Assembly: GCA_030581615.1 (NCBI GenBank)
Contig: JAKTTT010000001.1
Location: 310,001 to 374,000, forward strand
DNA from: Alloascoidea africana
Taxonomy: Eukaryota; Ascomycota; Alloascoideomycetes; Alloascoideales; Alloascoideaceae
Direction of reading: 5' to 3'
DNA length: 64,000 nucleotides
This document shows, in pieces, positions 1 to 11,334 of this stretch. The notes below the pieces were generated by a model. The model did no database searches. It was not told the origin of the DNA and saw only the letters and a program-made list of their open reading frames with translations. A program made the translations under genes and the position numbers. How positions within the stretch are numbered: position 1 is the stretch's first letter; every line of letters starts with the position of its first letter.

Positions 1-270
1 TTTTTTTTTTTTTTTTTTTTGGGACTTTCTCCTTTTGGTGATCTGCTCATCCATAATCTTTGGAATCTCCTAAATGAGACGCCAAATAGAAAGAAAGAAA
101 GAAAAAACCGCACCTAATAAATAAATAATCATGGTAACCAATAAAGAACATAAATGCCAACATGGATGAATGGATGGATGGATTTCTGCTGCAATAATCT
201 TGAAATGTTTTTGAGAACAAGAATTAAAGCAAAAAAGTCCATTTCGTTCGGTATTGTCAAATATACTTAT
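1..270. other. 3' flank of gene A with poly-T run
   Basis: The window opens with about twenty T residues, followed by AT-rich sequence with a short GAAA repeat near position 90 and a GGAT repeat near 170. This is the downstream side of gene A, which reads leftward. I see no gene here. On the strand of gene A the poly-T is a poly-A tract, but the sequence does not show whether it lies in the transcript. Confidence 0.6.
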
Positions 271-2772
271 TTATGTACGTCTTTGTAGCCGATAATGTTG
301 CCTCTGTTGTTGGAAATTAAGATCCATATTGGACTGTCTCAACATTTCGTCAAATTCGTTTGTCTTCTTCCTAACCATTCGAACCATCAGTCCTTGCTTC
401 TTTTTGATGAATTTGAATTGTTCATCAGTTGTCTCATCATTATCTGGACTACCATGATGCGATGATGATTGTTGAAGTCGATAAGGGTCGTTTTCATCGT
501 TATAATCCAATCGCATTCCTGGGGCAGAAGTCATGCAATCCACTATTACAAAAGGCCCGTTTCCATATTTCGGCACAACTTTTGTCAAGATGTTTCTTGA
601 TTCATCACAGCACATTCCATAATAAACATCCATGAGAATTGAAACAGTAACATCCCGTAAGTTTTCTTCACGCAGTTGTACATGCTTCCATATCGTCTTC
701 ATCATATCCATGGTGTGTGGACTATTCAGCTTCTGTTGTTGCTGCTGCTGTTGTTGTTGTTGCTGATAATGATGATGGTGATAAGATTCTGATGGACTTA
801 GATGATTACCAAACCCATGGTATGATTTCTTGTCAGAGTCTTGAGTCTGTGTTCGGACCACTTGACTGCTACTGGTGTTTGCAAGGCACTCAGAAGGTGA
901 ATGATCGAGAACTGTTCGAATAACCCAAGCACCAACAGGGGCATTATTGTTTGTTTTATCGTTATAGCTACCAGGAACCTTCTAAAGAAATTGAGAGTGT
1001 TAGATAAAGCAAAAAAAAAAAAAAAAAACTTGGAAACGAGAAATTCATACCTCTTTTGCAACAAACAACATCTTATTACATTTTTTGCAGCTGTAAGAGA
1101 AATTCGCACCTAGAGAACCACTCCCACTGGACTGGCGTTTCCCTGTTCCTGCGGTAGAAGAATCCACCAAATCATCAGTTTCAAAATCCAATTCGGAATC
1201 ATCCAACGGCACGTTGCCATTCTTCAATCTTTTAAGACCCTTGGCACGCATTTGATACAGCATGACACCGTTTTTCGCCGTATAGTACAGCCACATGCCA
1301 AATTTTGCAGAGTCCGGATCTCTGAAATAGTTACCTGGATGTAACTCCAAGTTGGCCAAACATTGCTGAAACCAACTTCTCGTATCTTGGGAGCGTGCGT
1401 CATAGCCATAGCCATAGCCTCCATATGGAAAGAAGCTGTCAAGGGTGAAAGGATCAACAAGGCGGGTTTCAATGCCGTCTCGTGTCTTTCTGTAATACGT
1501 TGTTCTGTTTTGTGGTTGCATGTAAGATGATGTCTGCGCACCTGGAGAAGGTTGTTGGAGGGACTGCTGGTTCAGAGTTAAAGAGGTTGAAGAGTTAGGA
1601 CTTGGGTAATCTTTCCTAAAGTACTGGTTATGTTGTGAGTCAGGTAACAGGGATCCTGTAGAGCCAGGTTTTGAGGAAAGTTGGGCCGAAGGGGCTCTAG
1701 AAGAATATGGATGGAAGGACTTGGATCTTGGTTTCCTTGTTGTACTGGAGGTCATGGCTGAGTACTTTGAACTTCTCTTTTGGTAGGCCTGGGTTGAAGA
1801 TCCGGATAAAGAGTGATGATGGCTTTTTGGTGGAAGAAGCGATACATTCAAATCGTGTGAGGAACAAGTTGTTGGGTGTGATTGAGGTGTAATATCAGCG
1901 TTTGTTGTGATTGCATGCTGATCGATCATGGAAGACTGCTGCGGAGAACACCCGGCAGATATGGAACCAGAAACGGACGCGGGAGTTGGGACCGATAGTA
2001 AAGAGTTTGTTATTGTTGGAGAGTAAGGATAAGAGGATGATGAAGGGGAAGAAGATGAAGAAGAAGAGGAGGAGGAAGATAAAGCAGCTGTGGTATAAGG
2101 TACAGTTATGTTTGAGTCGATACAAGAATACGAAGAAGAGTAAATGTTGCTAACGCTGGTATTCATAATCGTACTTGTACTTGTACCAAAGTCTTCCGTA
2201 TTATTATTATTATTGGACAAGGAAGTCACGGACTCTGGAGGACTGGCAAGACCAGGGGGCACAAAGATAAAGTTTGAGACGGAAGAGGGAGAGAAGGAGG
2301 TTTGGTTTGCGGCAGAGCAGGAGGAAGAAGATGTAGAAGAGGAAGAAGGAAAGGAAGGGGAGCAGTAAGGATATATAGCAGTGGAGGTTGAACCCAGGTC
2401 CTGCTGATGAGTATGTGGCGGGTTAATAATGGAAGTCGCGGGATGATTGGGATTGTGACCTCCAAAGTCGGGGCATGGGTATGAGTAAGAAGAGAGCGAG
2501 GGCGATGAGGAAAGAATATCGGTTGGAGGTTGTAGGTACGACGAGGATGCGGATGACGATGACGATGGCGTAGAGTTCATGCCCAAGCCCATGTTCATGT
2601 TCAGGTTCAGCATGTTGTAGTAGTCGGAGGACGAGGAGACGAATAGAGGGTTTTCTTCCTGGGTCTGGGAAAACTGGAGGCCTCGCTGATGTTCGTGACC
2701 AAGTTGCAAGTGTTGTGGTTGGCGTTGTTGGTGTTGAAGAGGGCCTTCTGTCCTGTCATTATTGGATGTCAT
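271..2772 (-). CDS. Family gene A: putative zinc-binding (FAR1/WRKY-GCM1-like) regulator, 2 exons
   Basis: Two exons, 2772-1051 and 981-271, joined over a 69-base intron (GTATGA donor, CTAAC branch point, TTTAG acceptor, phase 0), give about 810 residues. Residues 1-460 are low complexity (Ser, Gln, Asn, Pro, Tyr). The conserved block starts at W467 (WFQQCL), continues with SAKFGMWLYYTAKNG and NFSYSC, and carries C562 and C565. Exon 2 adds AWVIRT and then H601 and C606, completing a C-x2-C ... H-x4-C set. A polyglutamine run precedes the C-terminal block (SPHTMDMMKTIW, then VSILMDVYYG). The arrangement recalls FAR1 or Aft1-type zinc-binding DNA-binding domains, so a nuclear regulator is inferred. 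In the C-terminal block the first Cys seen in the paralogues is Ser. The start is the first ATG below a TATA box. The gene is certain; the function is tentative. Confidence 0.88.
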
Positions 2773-2913
2773 GATGTCGGATTATGGAGAGAGAACCGGC
2801 GATCAGGCAGCACTTGAGGAAAAGGATGAATAGCAATTGGGTCGTGCCAGCTGGACGAGGATGGACTTGGAGAAGAAGAAGAATGGAGAACAGTTCTTGC
2901 AGGCTGGAGAGAG

Positions 2914-2921
2914 TATTTATA
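2914..2921 (-). promoter_or_regulatory. TATA box of gene A
   Basis: TATAAATA on the minus strand, about 142 bp before the ATG of gene A. Boxes at comparable distances precede the other four family members, which supports the chosen start codons. Confidence 0.6.
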
Positions 2922-3874
2922 TCAAAACGAGAAGCAGCACGGCTGCCTGGGGCGGGTTCCTGGAGCGGGTCTTCTAACCGGTGTCAAAAGCACCGACCGT
3001 TCGCAGCGCTTCGGGTTTTCTGCCGGCCCGCGTCGCTGCGGTGCAGATGCAGATGCAGATGTTGCTATGCATGCATATCTATGGTGTATGCATGCATGGA
3101 TGGATGGAAATATATGCACCGCCATGCATGGGTAAGAAGAAGCTGATCAAGATTGACCGTTGTTCTTGCGGGAGAGCCAAGTCCCAATTCGTATATACGG
3201 AAGATGACAATTTTAATATTTTTGAAAGGAGCAACAACTATTTGAGTGAGTGTGTTCTTTTTTTGGTCGTGGCGGTTGTTTTTGTTATCATGGCCTATTC
3301 TTGTGTTATTATTGTGAACATGGCGATTCACCAATTCACGATTCATTTTTTTACTTTTCTACATTTCTATTCTTGGCTTTTTTCTCTTGATTCTTGAATT
3401 CTGAGACATTTAGCCTAGGCACCACCAACCACTGTATATATTTTTGACTTTTTTGTAAATTCTACTGTTTAGTTAGTGTTGGACAGATACATACATGAAA
3501 GACAGACGGTCAGCAGAACAGATCTTAGTTTCTGAATCCACATAGCATGTACACAACAAATGAGAAAAAGAGACATGCTTAGAAAATGTGATGAATCGTA
3601 AAAAACCTGCGAATTCTGTTTTCTTTTTCTGATTATTATATTGATCATCTCTAGTTTCGTGTGTCTCCAGTTGAAGAGAAACATGAACAAAAAAGTGGCC
3701 TTTACCCCAGGCCATGTGTGATAAAAATAAGATTGTAAGTGCCAAAAGTTCTAGATCTTTTTCTTTTTTTATTCTTCTTGTATTGTCATGTTCTTGTCCA
3801 AGGACTCATTCATTTCATTTTGGGAAACATCAAAATCTTAATACTTATTGGGTTGGGTTGTTGGACCCCTCCTA

Positions 3875-3896
3875 TATCTATCTATCTATCTATCTA
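3875..3896. repeat. TATC microsatellite
   Basis: About five consecutive TATC tetramers in non-coding sequence. Confidence 0.8.
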
Positions 3897-4282
3897 ACCA
3901 TCCTGTAAATGTAGTTGCAGCACGTTACTTTGAAGAATCTCTAACCAGTTATCACAACGAAAAACTAAAAAGATTGGTAACTATTAGATTAGAGTGGTAA
4001 GGTTTGGCTTTTCCAGAGGTTATTTTGTCGATATTGCAGAATACCAAATTCTTGCTTCTTGGGGGGCGCTTTCACATTCGCTCGCTTACTCCAACTCTTT
4101 CAAAGTTTAAACATGTTCTCTTGAGTGTCTACAATTTGACGTTCACAAGGGTTCTGCCGGCATGTCTCATAATCATTTTAGTTTTATTTCAGTTCTAGCC
4201 TTTTCAGGTAATCTGGCACAGTATCCAGGGACGATGATGACAGGAACAAGAACAACAAACATCATCATGATGGATGGATTAA

Positions 4283-4315
4283 GATTTGGGATTTGGGATT
4301 TGGGATTTGGATTGG
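4283..4315. repeat. GATTTGG heptamer tandem repeat
   Basis: About four copies of a seven-base GATTTGG/GGATTTG unit, running into a G tract. A related GATTTTG array lies at 8394-8420 in the same intergenic interval. Confidence 0.75.
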
Positions 4316-4783
4316 GGGGGATCCTTCTCCAGTCCAAACTCCGCCCTGCAGCAACAACTCCAACAAAATCTTGTTTCCTGTTTTGTGATGGATCACAACC
4401 AAAAAGCCAAAAAACACTGCCAAGAAATGCAGAACAAGAAGTTCAGTCAGTTTTGCTAGATGATTCCACCTTTTGCTCTATCTATCATGATGAACCATCA
4501 CAATCACCCCCCCTCGTAATAAGCTTAATTGGAATTGATCGATCGTATTGTGGATATTCCTTCTAGGCGCTCTAGTTTGTTTTCTGTCCATCTAGAAAAT
4601 GTTCAAAAATGTTGGGAATAATCAGAATAAAGACTTGAGTATTTGAAAAAGAGTATTGCGGTGATTCGGCAGAATCTAATGCCTATATTGATGAATCGAA
4701 TCCAGATTCCAGTATATTTAGAACCCATGGTTTTCTCAATATTGATTACCCCCTTCCAGGGTTTCCTTATTCCATATTCCATA

Positions 4784-4829
4784 TTCAATTTCAATTTCAA
4801 TTTCAATATTAATCTCAATCTCAATCTCT
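4784..4829. repeat. TTTCAA / TCTCAA hexamer repeat
   Basis: A run of hexamers that changes from TTTCAA units to TCTCAA units along its length, about seven units in all. Non-coding. Confidence 0.75.
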
Positions 4830-5739
4830 AGATTTTTTTTTGAATTTCAATTTCAGTTCAGTGCATATAAAGTTTGTCCATTTAACTTTTACAACTAACC
4901 ATAGAGATTTTAAGCAACATATAGCACATCCCATCAATATTTTCATTATACTTACAACAAGATCCCTGGATTTGCATTGCATCTCTCTTCTTTTGATTTA
5001 CATTTTTACGTTTTTACGTTTTTGGATTTTGCGATGCGTGGCTTGGTGTGTGGCTTACCCGCCCAGAGAGCTCCCTCTTTTACTTCCCCTCGCTTCGCGA
5101 GAGTCATCCCCATTGGGATTCGAACTGATTGGAGCCTGTCAAATCAAATTGAGAAGACCCACGAAATGTAAACTAAAGGTGATTCAGAAATGTGCTTGTT
5201 GTGCATCTGCATATAACATGTGTAGCTTCCCCATTGCTATTATCTGGTCTGCTTAAAAATATTGGAGCCTGTTGATCATCCAGATATAAGCTCTGGGACT
5301 GGGTGTCATGGCAAGGCTCGAATCGGGCACAAAGTAGAGAGTAGACCGTGAGTGTATGGAAATAGAGATGGAGTGGGAGGAGCATTGAGCACTTTGCACA
5401 ATGCTCAAAGTGTCGTCGTGTGCGTTTTGGTCCCTCATCTTCTTCGTTCATCACGGCACAGCACAGCACAGCGGAGCACATTCGAAAGTGATGAAGCAGC
5501 AGGGATTGCATGCACGCTGCGGCGGTTCAGATACGAGTCGCTCCAGCTCCAACTGGAAATGAGGAGGAAGAGAAAGAGAAATAGAAAGAGACAGATGGTG
5601 CTGGGGTCTCGGTTGCAAGATCCAACCAACGCCATCAAGCTACGCTGGAAAGTCTATATGGGTGTTGATTAGAGCATTCGGTCCCTGTGGACAAGCACTC
5701 AGCTACGCAGCTACGCAGCTATTCAGCAATCGCATAGAT

Positions 5740-6560
5740 CTAGAGACGAAAAATGGAATGGAGATACGGGGGAAATTCAGGCGCAGGGCGATGGCAAAAA
5801 GCAACGTCCATGATTAGAGCAAGGAAATAAGTTAGAACGAATGATAATACCAGCATGGGTGGATATTCGGCCGCTCTTTGCCCGAGACGCGAGCGTCGAC
5901 GCCGAGCAGGACACCGAGCAGGACACCGAGATCGAGGCCGTGTGGTTTCTGCTTTCTGCTCGCTGGAGTCTGCTGAGCGCCATCTCCTGGCTGCCACACT
6001 CCAGGGCTTCCCCGGGATCTCGTGAAGGAGTTGTGCAGGTGCAGGTGCCGGTGCTGGAGGGACCGGATCTCCTTGTCGGCCGCCCGGGATTTGCTGAGCT
6101 GTGCAGAGTATGGCTGGGTGCAACGCTCCCGCGTAAAAGCATAACTTCTCTGTGACTTGCACTTGGCTGCGGCGGCTCCATGTGCGTGCGCCAGCGAGTC
6201 AGAGCCCGTGGAGCAGAAAAGAGAAAGGGCGAGAGCATTCCGACTGCCCCCTCTTTTGCCTGATGTGCCCAGTTGGGAAGTTGCAGTGCGATTGCGGCGC
6301 AGGTGCGGTACGCGTGCAGCGCGGGTGCAGTGCGGGCGCAGTGCGGCTGCAGCACGGCTGCGCTTCTGGCTGCGCTTCTGGCTGCCTCCTGTTGTCCTGG
6401 CCGGCCTCCTTCTCGCGGGATCTGGATCTCGAACTCGCCTGTGGCTGGTGAAAACGCCGAGTAATCTAAACCAGAAACAAGCACTCACTCGCGCAATGGA
6501 TCCAAGAACAAGCCGAAACCTTGGGCTATTGTCCTCGCCGCCTTTTGGCTAATAAGTACA
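5740..6560. other. GC-rich island with 12-base tandem repeats, no supported gene
   Basis: This stretch is much richer in G and C than its surroundings. Several reading frames on both strands are open at once, the longest 235 and 218 codons on the minus strand. Their translations are rich in Arg, Ala and His and look like the product of few stop codons in GC-rich DNA, not of selection. Short direct repeats occur: a CCGAGCAGGACA unit near 5902-5930, GTGCAG/GTGCGG units near 6300-6350, and GGCTGCGCTTCT near 6356-6386. It could be a promoter or regulatory island or an old insertion. I do not call a protein. Confidence 0.5.
6356..6386. repeat. GGCTGCGCTTCT direct repeat
   Basis: About two and a half copies of a 12-base unit inside the GC-rich island. 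Confidence 0.7.
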
Positions 6561-8393
6561 TCTCGGCTTGTCATTTACAAGGATGCTAAACACCTCCAAG
6601 GATTCCTTTCATTTACGAGGTTAGCCCAGACTTGTGTTCTCATGCACGAATGCAGACCACTCTCTGGTGAACGTGAAAGTGTTACAATGCATCATCGTAA
6701 AACAGCCATCCATCCAAGGTAGTATATATTGTGAATAAAAGAGCATTGAATAGAAGAGTAACTGGATATTGAATGGCCCAAGGCTCTTGTTGTTTGCTGT
6801 TTGCTATTTGCTACCCCACATATCGACTCCAGTGCAGAAAATTTATTACTTCTTACTTGTGCTTGTATATACTACAAATGGCCTGCCTTTTTGGATGTGT
6901 AATATTTGCTCTATATAGACAAGGAGAAAAAAAAAAAAGCACCCAGTTTATCCTCTTCCAACCCACTGCTGCAACTCCGCAGAACTCTGCAAAAATCCCA
7001 TGTGGGATCGAAGCAGCATTTTCTGGGTCTGTTGCTCCTACTTGTGCTCCATGTATCCCCCATCTCCTCCCATCCATGCCTTGAAAATATACGAAAACTC
7101 ACAGCTGCTGTGAATTTTCTTTTTGGTTTTTTTGCTGTCTTGGCTTGGATTTCCTTTGCAAATTGACATCCATCATCCCGTTTCTTTTCTAATCCTGCCG
7201 ATCCCGATCCCGATCGCCTTTTGATTGCGTCTGACTCTGATTACATCTTGACTGGTGATGAAATCAACAAACCGGGAACCTAAGGCGAAAGAAACGGAAA
7301 GGCTAAGGGGAAAGGCGCCATAATAATGGGAAGCGCCGTATCGGCGTCTAACAGGCGCAACAGGACAGGAGCCTCCACATCACATAAACGATACGGCTTT
7401 CCTGCTTACTTTGTGGATGCCTCCTGTTCTACCACCGCTTGCTACACTATAGGGTAGCATTAGCCGGTCCAGAGTCCTCAACACTGCTATAACCACCATC
7501 ATCACCAGTTGAACCCTCTGGAACCACACGATAGAGGATCAAGTGAACAAAGATAATAAAACCTTTGCTGGGTTTATCATTTTGAGCCCCTGTTACTAAA
7601 TTTTAATAGACCAAGTAGCTAGTAGGTATAACAACCACAATACATGTAGATCACCCACCAAGCTTCCCCCGAGAGCCGCTCTTGACCGAGGCAATCATCC
7701 TCTTTCTTTTATTTCTATATTTTCTAATCATCATCGGGGTTTCACTGCTTAGATAAATGCACCCTCTAAACTTTCCTATTCTCCACTATTCATTTCTGAA
7801 ATTGGACATCTCAAGGGTTATTTGTCACTTGCGTTTGCCTTGCGAGGGGAAGTCAGAAGTTAGAAAAATGTCTGGTCCTGCTCGATCCACCGCCATGGAA
7901 GTGTGCCAAAACCAGGTATTTAATCTACCAAAACTCATATTTTTGTTTTTTTGTTTTGCATGACCTGCATTTTCCAGGATGGCGGGCATTCTCTTTGGAA
8001 CATTATAAGTTCTACAAGGGGCTGTTCATCTTCTGCACTACACTTTCCCATGAAGTGGATGATGAAGAGATTGTAAGTTTTTGGATATCTCGCTCTGGGG
8101 GGTTTGGCCAAAAGGGTAATTCGTACTTGGACGCGAATGAGACACGTTCGAATGCATCGGCATATTATTTCATGCGAAACTCCTCCTTTGTCACCCCCAA
8201 ATTATATGTACTATACATCATTTATCACCAAAAAATGAGCTTTACGAATATGCAAGCATCCAGGCCACTTTTCATTGGCAATTAATTGATTATAATCATA
8301 GTATGATAAAAAAGTGCATTTTTGTGTGTATCGTATTTTATATTATAGTCTTGCATCTTGTCTCGCTGATCTTTAGTGGTCTTTCACTTTGAC

Positions 8394-8420
8394 GGTTTTG
8401 GATTTTGGATTTTGGATTTT
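8394..8420. repeat. GATTTTG tandem repeat
   Basis: Three to four copies of a seven-base unit, similar to the array at 4283-4315. Confidence 0.7.
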
Positions 8421-11298
8421 AAATTTTCTTTGGCTTCCACCCTCAACAATCCCTAATTATTCTGCTGTTAAGTGACCCTAAAGCTTAGCTTTCACAATTT
8501 GGCCCAATCAATTCACTCTGCATTCTTCTCTCCCTTATCTTTTCATCTCTCCGAGGACCCGCAGCCCTTACATTATTAATCAAAAGGCGATGAGCATGTG
8601 GGCAGGTACTCCAAGATCGAGAAAAAAAAAAAAAAAGAAACTCGCTTTATTATCGTGACTTGACTCAACTCGACTTGTTACAACATTTATAATCCATTTA
8701 ACGGCTATTAGGGACTACATTTTTCTACTTAATTAAAAAATATGATATTCATTATTTATTTACCTTTCAAACCGATATAACGGACGAAAACAAATTACAG
8801 TGTGAACTATTATAATCCCAATCACAGTTAGATTTATCGGGTTTTTGTTAATGACTAGTAGCTCCTCGAGATCTAATACACTGGCTGCTTTATGAGAAAC
8901 TGAAACAAACCGGTGGCTGTCAGAGACAAGAGCTGGCCTATTTAGAAATTTACAACCTACAATATAATACAATACAAAATAATTTTTAAGTCAGTTGAAA
9001 AGTTTAATGATGTCATGAGAAGCATATAAAGAGCTTGTAAACCTGCCACCTAGAACTACCACATTTTCAATTACAGAACACATGTTTTTTTTTTGGTTTT
9101 TGTTGTTGTCAATCCTTGTCTAAACAATCTATGGTACTAACTCCACGAGATTCGTAAATAATGGATGACCTTTGTCACTGGTGTCGCAAGGACATTCGCA
9201 ACACGCCTCGGAAAGTGTCCCCTATTGTCGATTTGTCAGCATAAACACGCCAAAAGAAAAAAAAATATATATATATTAGATAGCATAGAGACTAAGAGGG
9301 GTTGACCCCAGACCGGTCCACATGTATTGTTCCGAATGACAGGAGAAGGGCATGGCTGAGCATAGAAATGCTCTTGCAAAAGAATAAAGATTTGAAAGTT
9401 TTGTTCCGTTTTGGTCAATATGTAGATTAACTTCTAATGGCATCCATATTTATCCCAGATCCACAGGGTAGATATCAAAAAGAAAGGTAAATCGAACAAA
9501 TTGGAAACCTCTGTGTAATTGGTATGATGTGCCCGAAACATACAAATGATCAAAAAGAACAATCAATAGCCAGGTAGAGAAGAATGAGGGAAGGAAGAAC
9601 AATCTGGTTCTTCAGATCTCACACCACCAAAAGGCATTTCCGATCCTACCATCATCGCTTCCGTAGACGCCCACTCCCAATTCTTCTCTTTTTTTTTTTT
9701 TGGTTCGCCATTCGCGGTTGAGACAGACAGGCAATCCAATCAGGCGATGGCCAGGTTTCAAAATGCTTGAAAGGAGCTTGGAATAATCCAAACACATGCC
9801 ATGCCAATTTTTTGTTTAAACACATCCAAAAGGGTTTCAAAGTGGAAAAATTCCCGGAAGATCAAAAAAATATTTGAAAAATTTGTGTGGTGTGGGTTCA
9901 GATGACCATTTACTTTTCTGGTTCAGCTTTACCTGCTTTTGATTCCAATCCACTAACCAGTAGTTAATAGAAAGAAAGACAAAAAAATTGCAATCGGGTA
10001 TATGAATTTAAAAAAAATGCCTTGCTGATGTTGGGAAGAATATCATGATGATGTGCACTGATAACCAATTGATTCTTTCAATTCATTTCTCATTTTAAAT
10101 GGATTATGTAAATTAGCGCACTTCAAAGTCCCAACTAATGTTCTACGTATAAAAAAAAACAGGTTTGGTTGACAAGAGCAATCAGAAACAAAGACATGCT
10201 GTATGCTGTCAATAAATATCGTCTCATACACAATACTTCCTTAGCAGCGTTGCAAAAACGGACACAGGTGCTCTGTTCGTGTGAAGACATACGCTACGGT
10301 ATAAAATGCAAGTGGTAACGTATTGACCACACCCCTCTTGCTCCTACTTGTCTCTTGAGAAAAGATATTCATTTATCTTTAGGAAACTCGTAAATGTTCT
10401 CATTTATGGACAAGAGAATTGAAAAAAAGCTGAGGGCTGGATCAAGAGTGAAAACAATCAACAGAATCTATACAACTCCAGAACGATATAAAATGCACCC
10501 GTGCATTTCTTTTTTTGGCATGAGATTTTCTTAGTGATCGTCTACGTACTGAGTGTAAATTCCTACAGACTCTTTTTCTTATCTATGAATAAATATCTTC
10601 AATTCCTGATCTCCCAGACCGTTATTGGTCTCAAATAAGAAGTTATGTGCAGTCTATTGTTCATCCACACATTTTATTACGACCAATTCAAAGCTCGACG
10701 TGGAGATAAAGAGCGGTGTTGAAGCTTGATAATCCTAGCCCCCTTTCTCTCTTTTTTTTAATTCGCTTCCCTCCGGATCGGTCTTCTCAACTGTTTCACC
10801 CAATGGTTGTTGGCCCGGCAGCTCTCCAATTGACACCCTAGATGCGGCATTTAAATTTGATAGCTCTGGTTTATACTCTAAAGTGGTCGGGCTGAACCGG
10901 GTGTCTCTGGTCTGTTGGACTGAACAGGATTGGACCGGACCGTTGAGATCCAAACTGACAGATTCCTCCTGCCTTTACCTACAAGCTTCTCCAGTCCTTG
11001 GGGTTTGAGCTTTATTGTATAGTATTGATGGCATTCACTCTCCGCGCTGGTTATCTACAAGCTTGCTAGCTTCCTCCATATTTAGCTGCTTATCCCTTTC
11101 AATGCCGTTAATACAGCCTTCATTCCATCCTCCTAGAAACGTAGGCGACGATCTTTTCAATCCCAAAACGACAGACAGAAAAAAAAAACATAAACTTGTA
11201 ATGAGATTAGTTCAACGTGCATGACGGTAAAAAGTGACAAAATTCAAAAAATCAGAACCCCTGAAGTTTAACTAAGGAATGTGGCACGCCTTGAATTT

Positions 11299-11334
11299 TC
11301 TTTTTGCTTTTTGCTTTTTGCGTTTTGCTTTTTC
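11299..11334. repeat. TTTTTGC tandem repeat
   Basis: Four to five imperfect copies of a seven-base TTTTTGC unit in non-coding sequence. Confidence 0.7.

Larger units (their letters stand above)
2922..5739. other. Gene-free upstream region of gene A with microsatellites
   Basis: No supported gene. Small reading frames are scattered and have no recognisable protein character. The stretch is rich in short tandem repeats: GCAGAT units near 3045, GGAT near 3095, TATC near 3875-3896, a GATTTGG heptamer near 4283-4315, TTTCAA/TCTCAA hexamers at 4784-4829, GCACA units near 5455 and CTACGCAG near 5702. It begins a 12.9-kb gene-free interval. Confidence 0.6.

Noticed and set aside
5777-6488. Minus-strand frames of 218 and 235 codons in the GC-rich island as real genes
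   Set aside because: They overlap each other and plus-strand frames, are low-complexity Arg/Ala/His-rich, and owe their length to scarce stop codons in GC-rich DNA.
7757-8285. Spliced gene near 7.9-8.1 kb
   Set aside because: Good-looking splice sites exist, but the joined frame ends quickly and the protein-like frame of the second segment does not join to the ATG.
10735-10953. 72-codon minus frame as a gene remnant
   Set aside because: The composition is protein-like, but there is no motif, no neighbouring exon and no ATG-context support.
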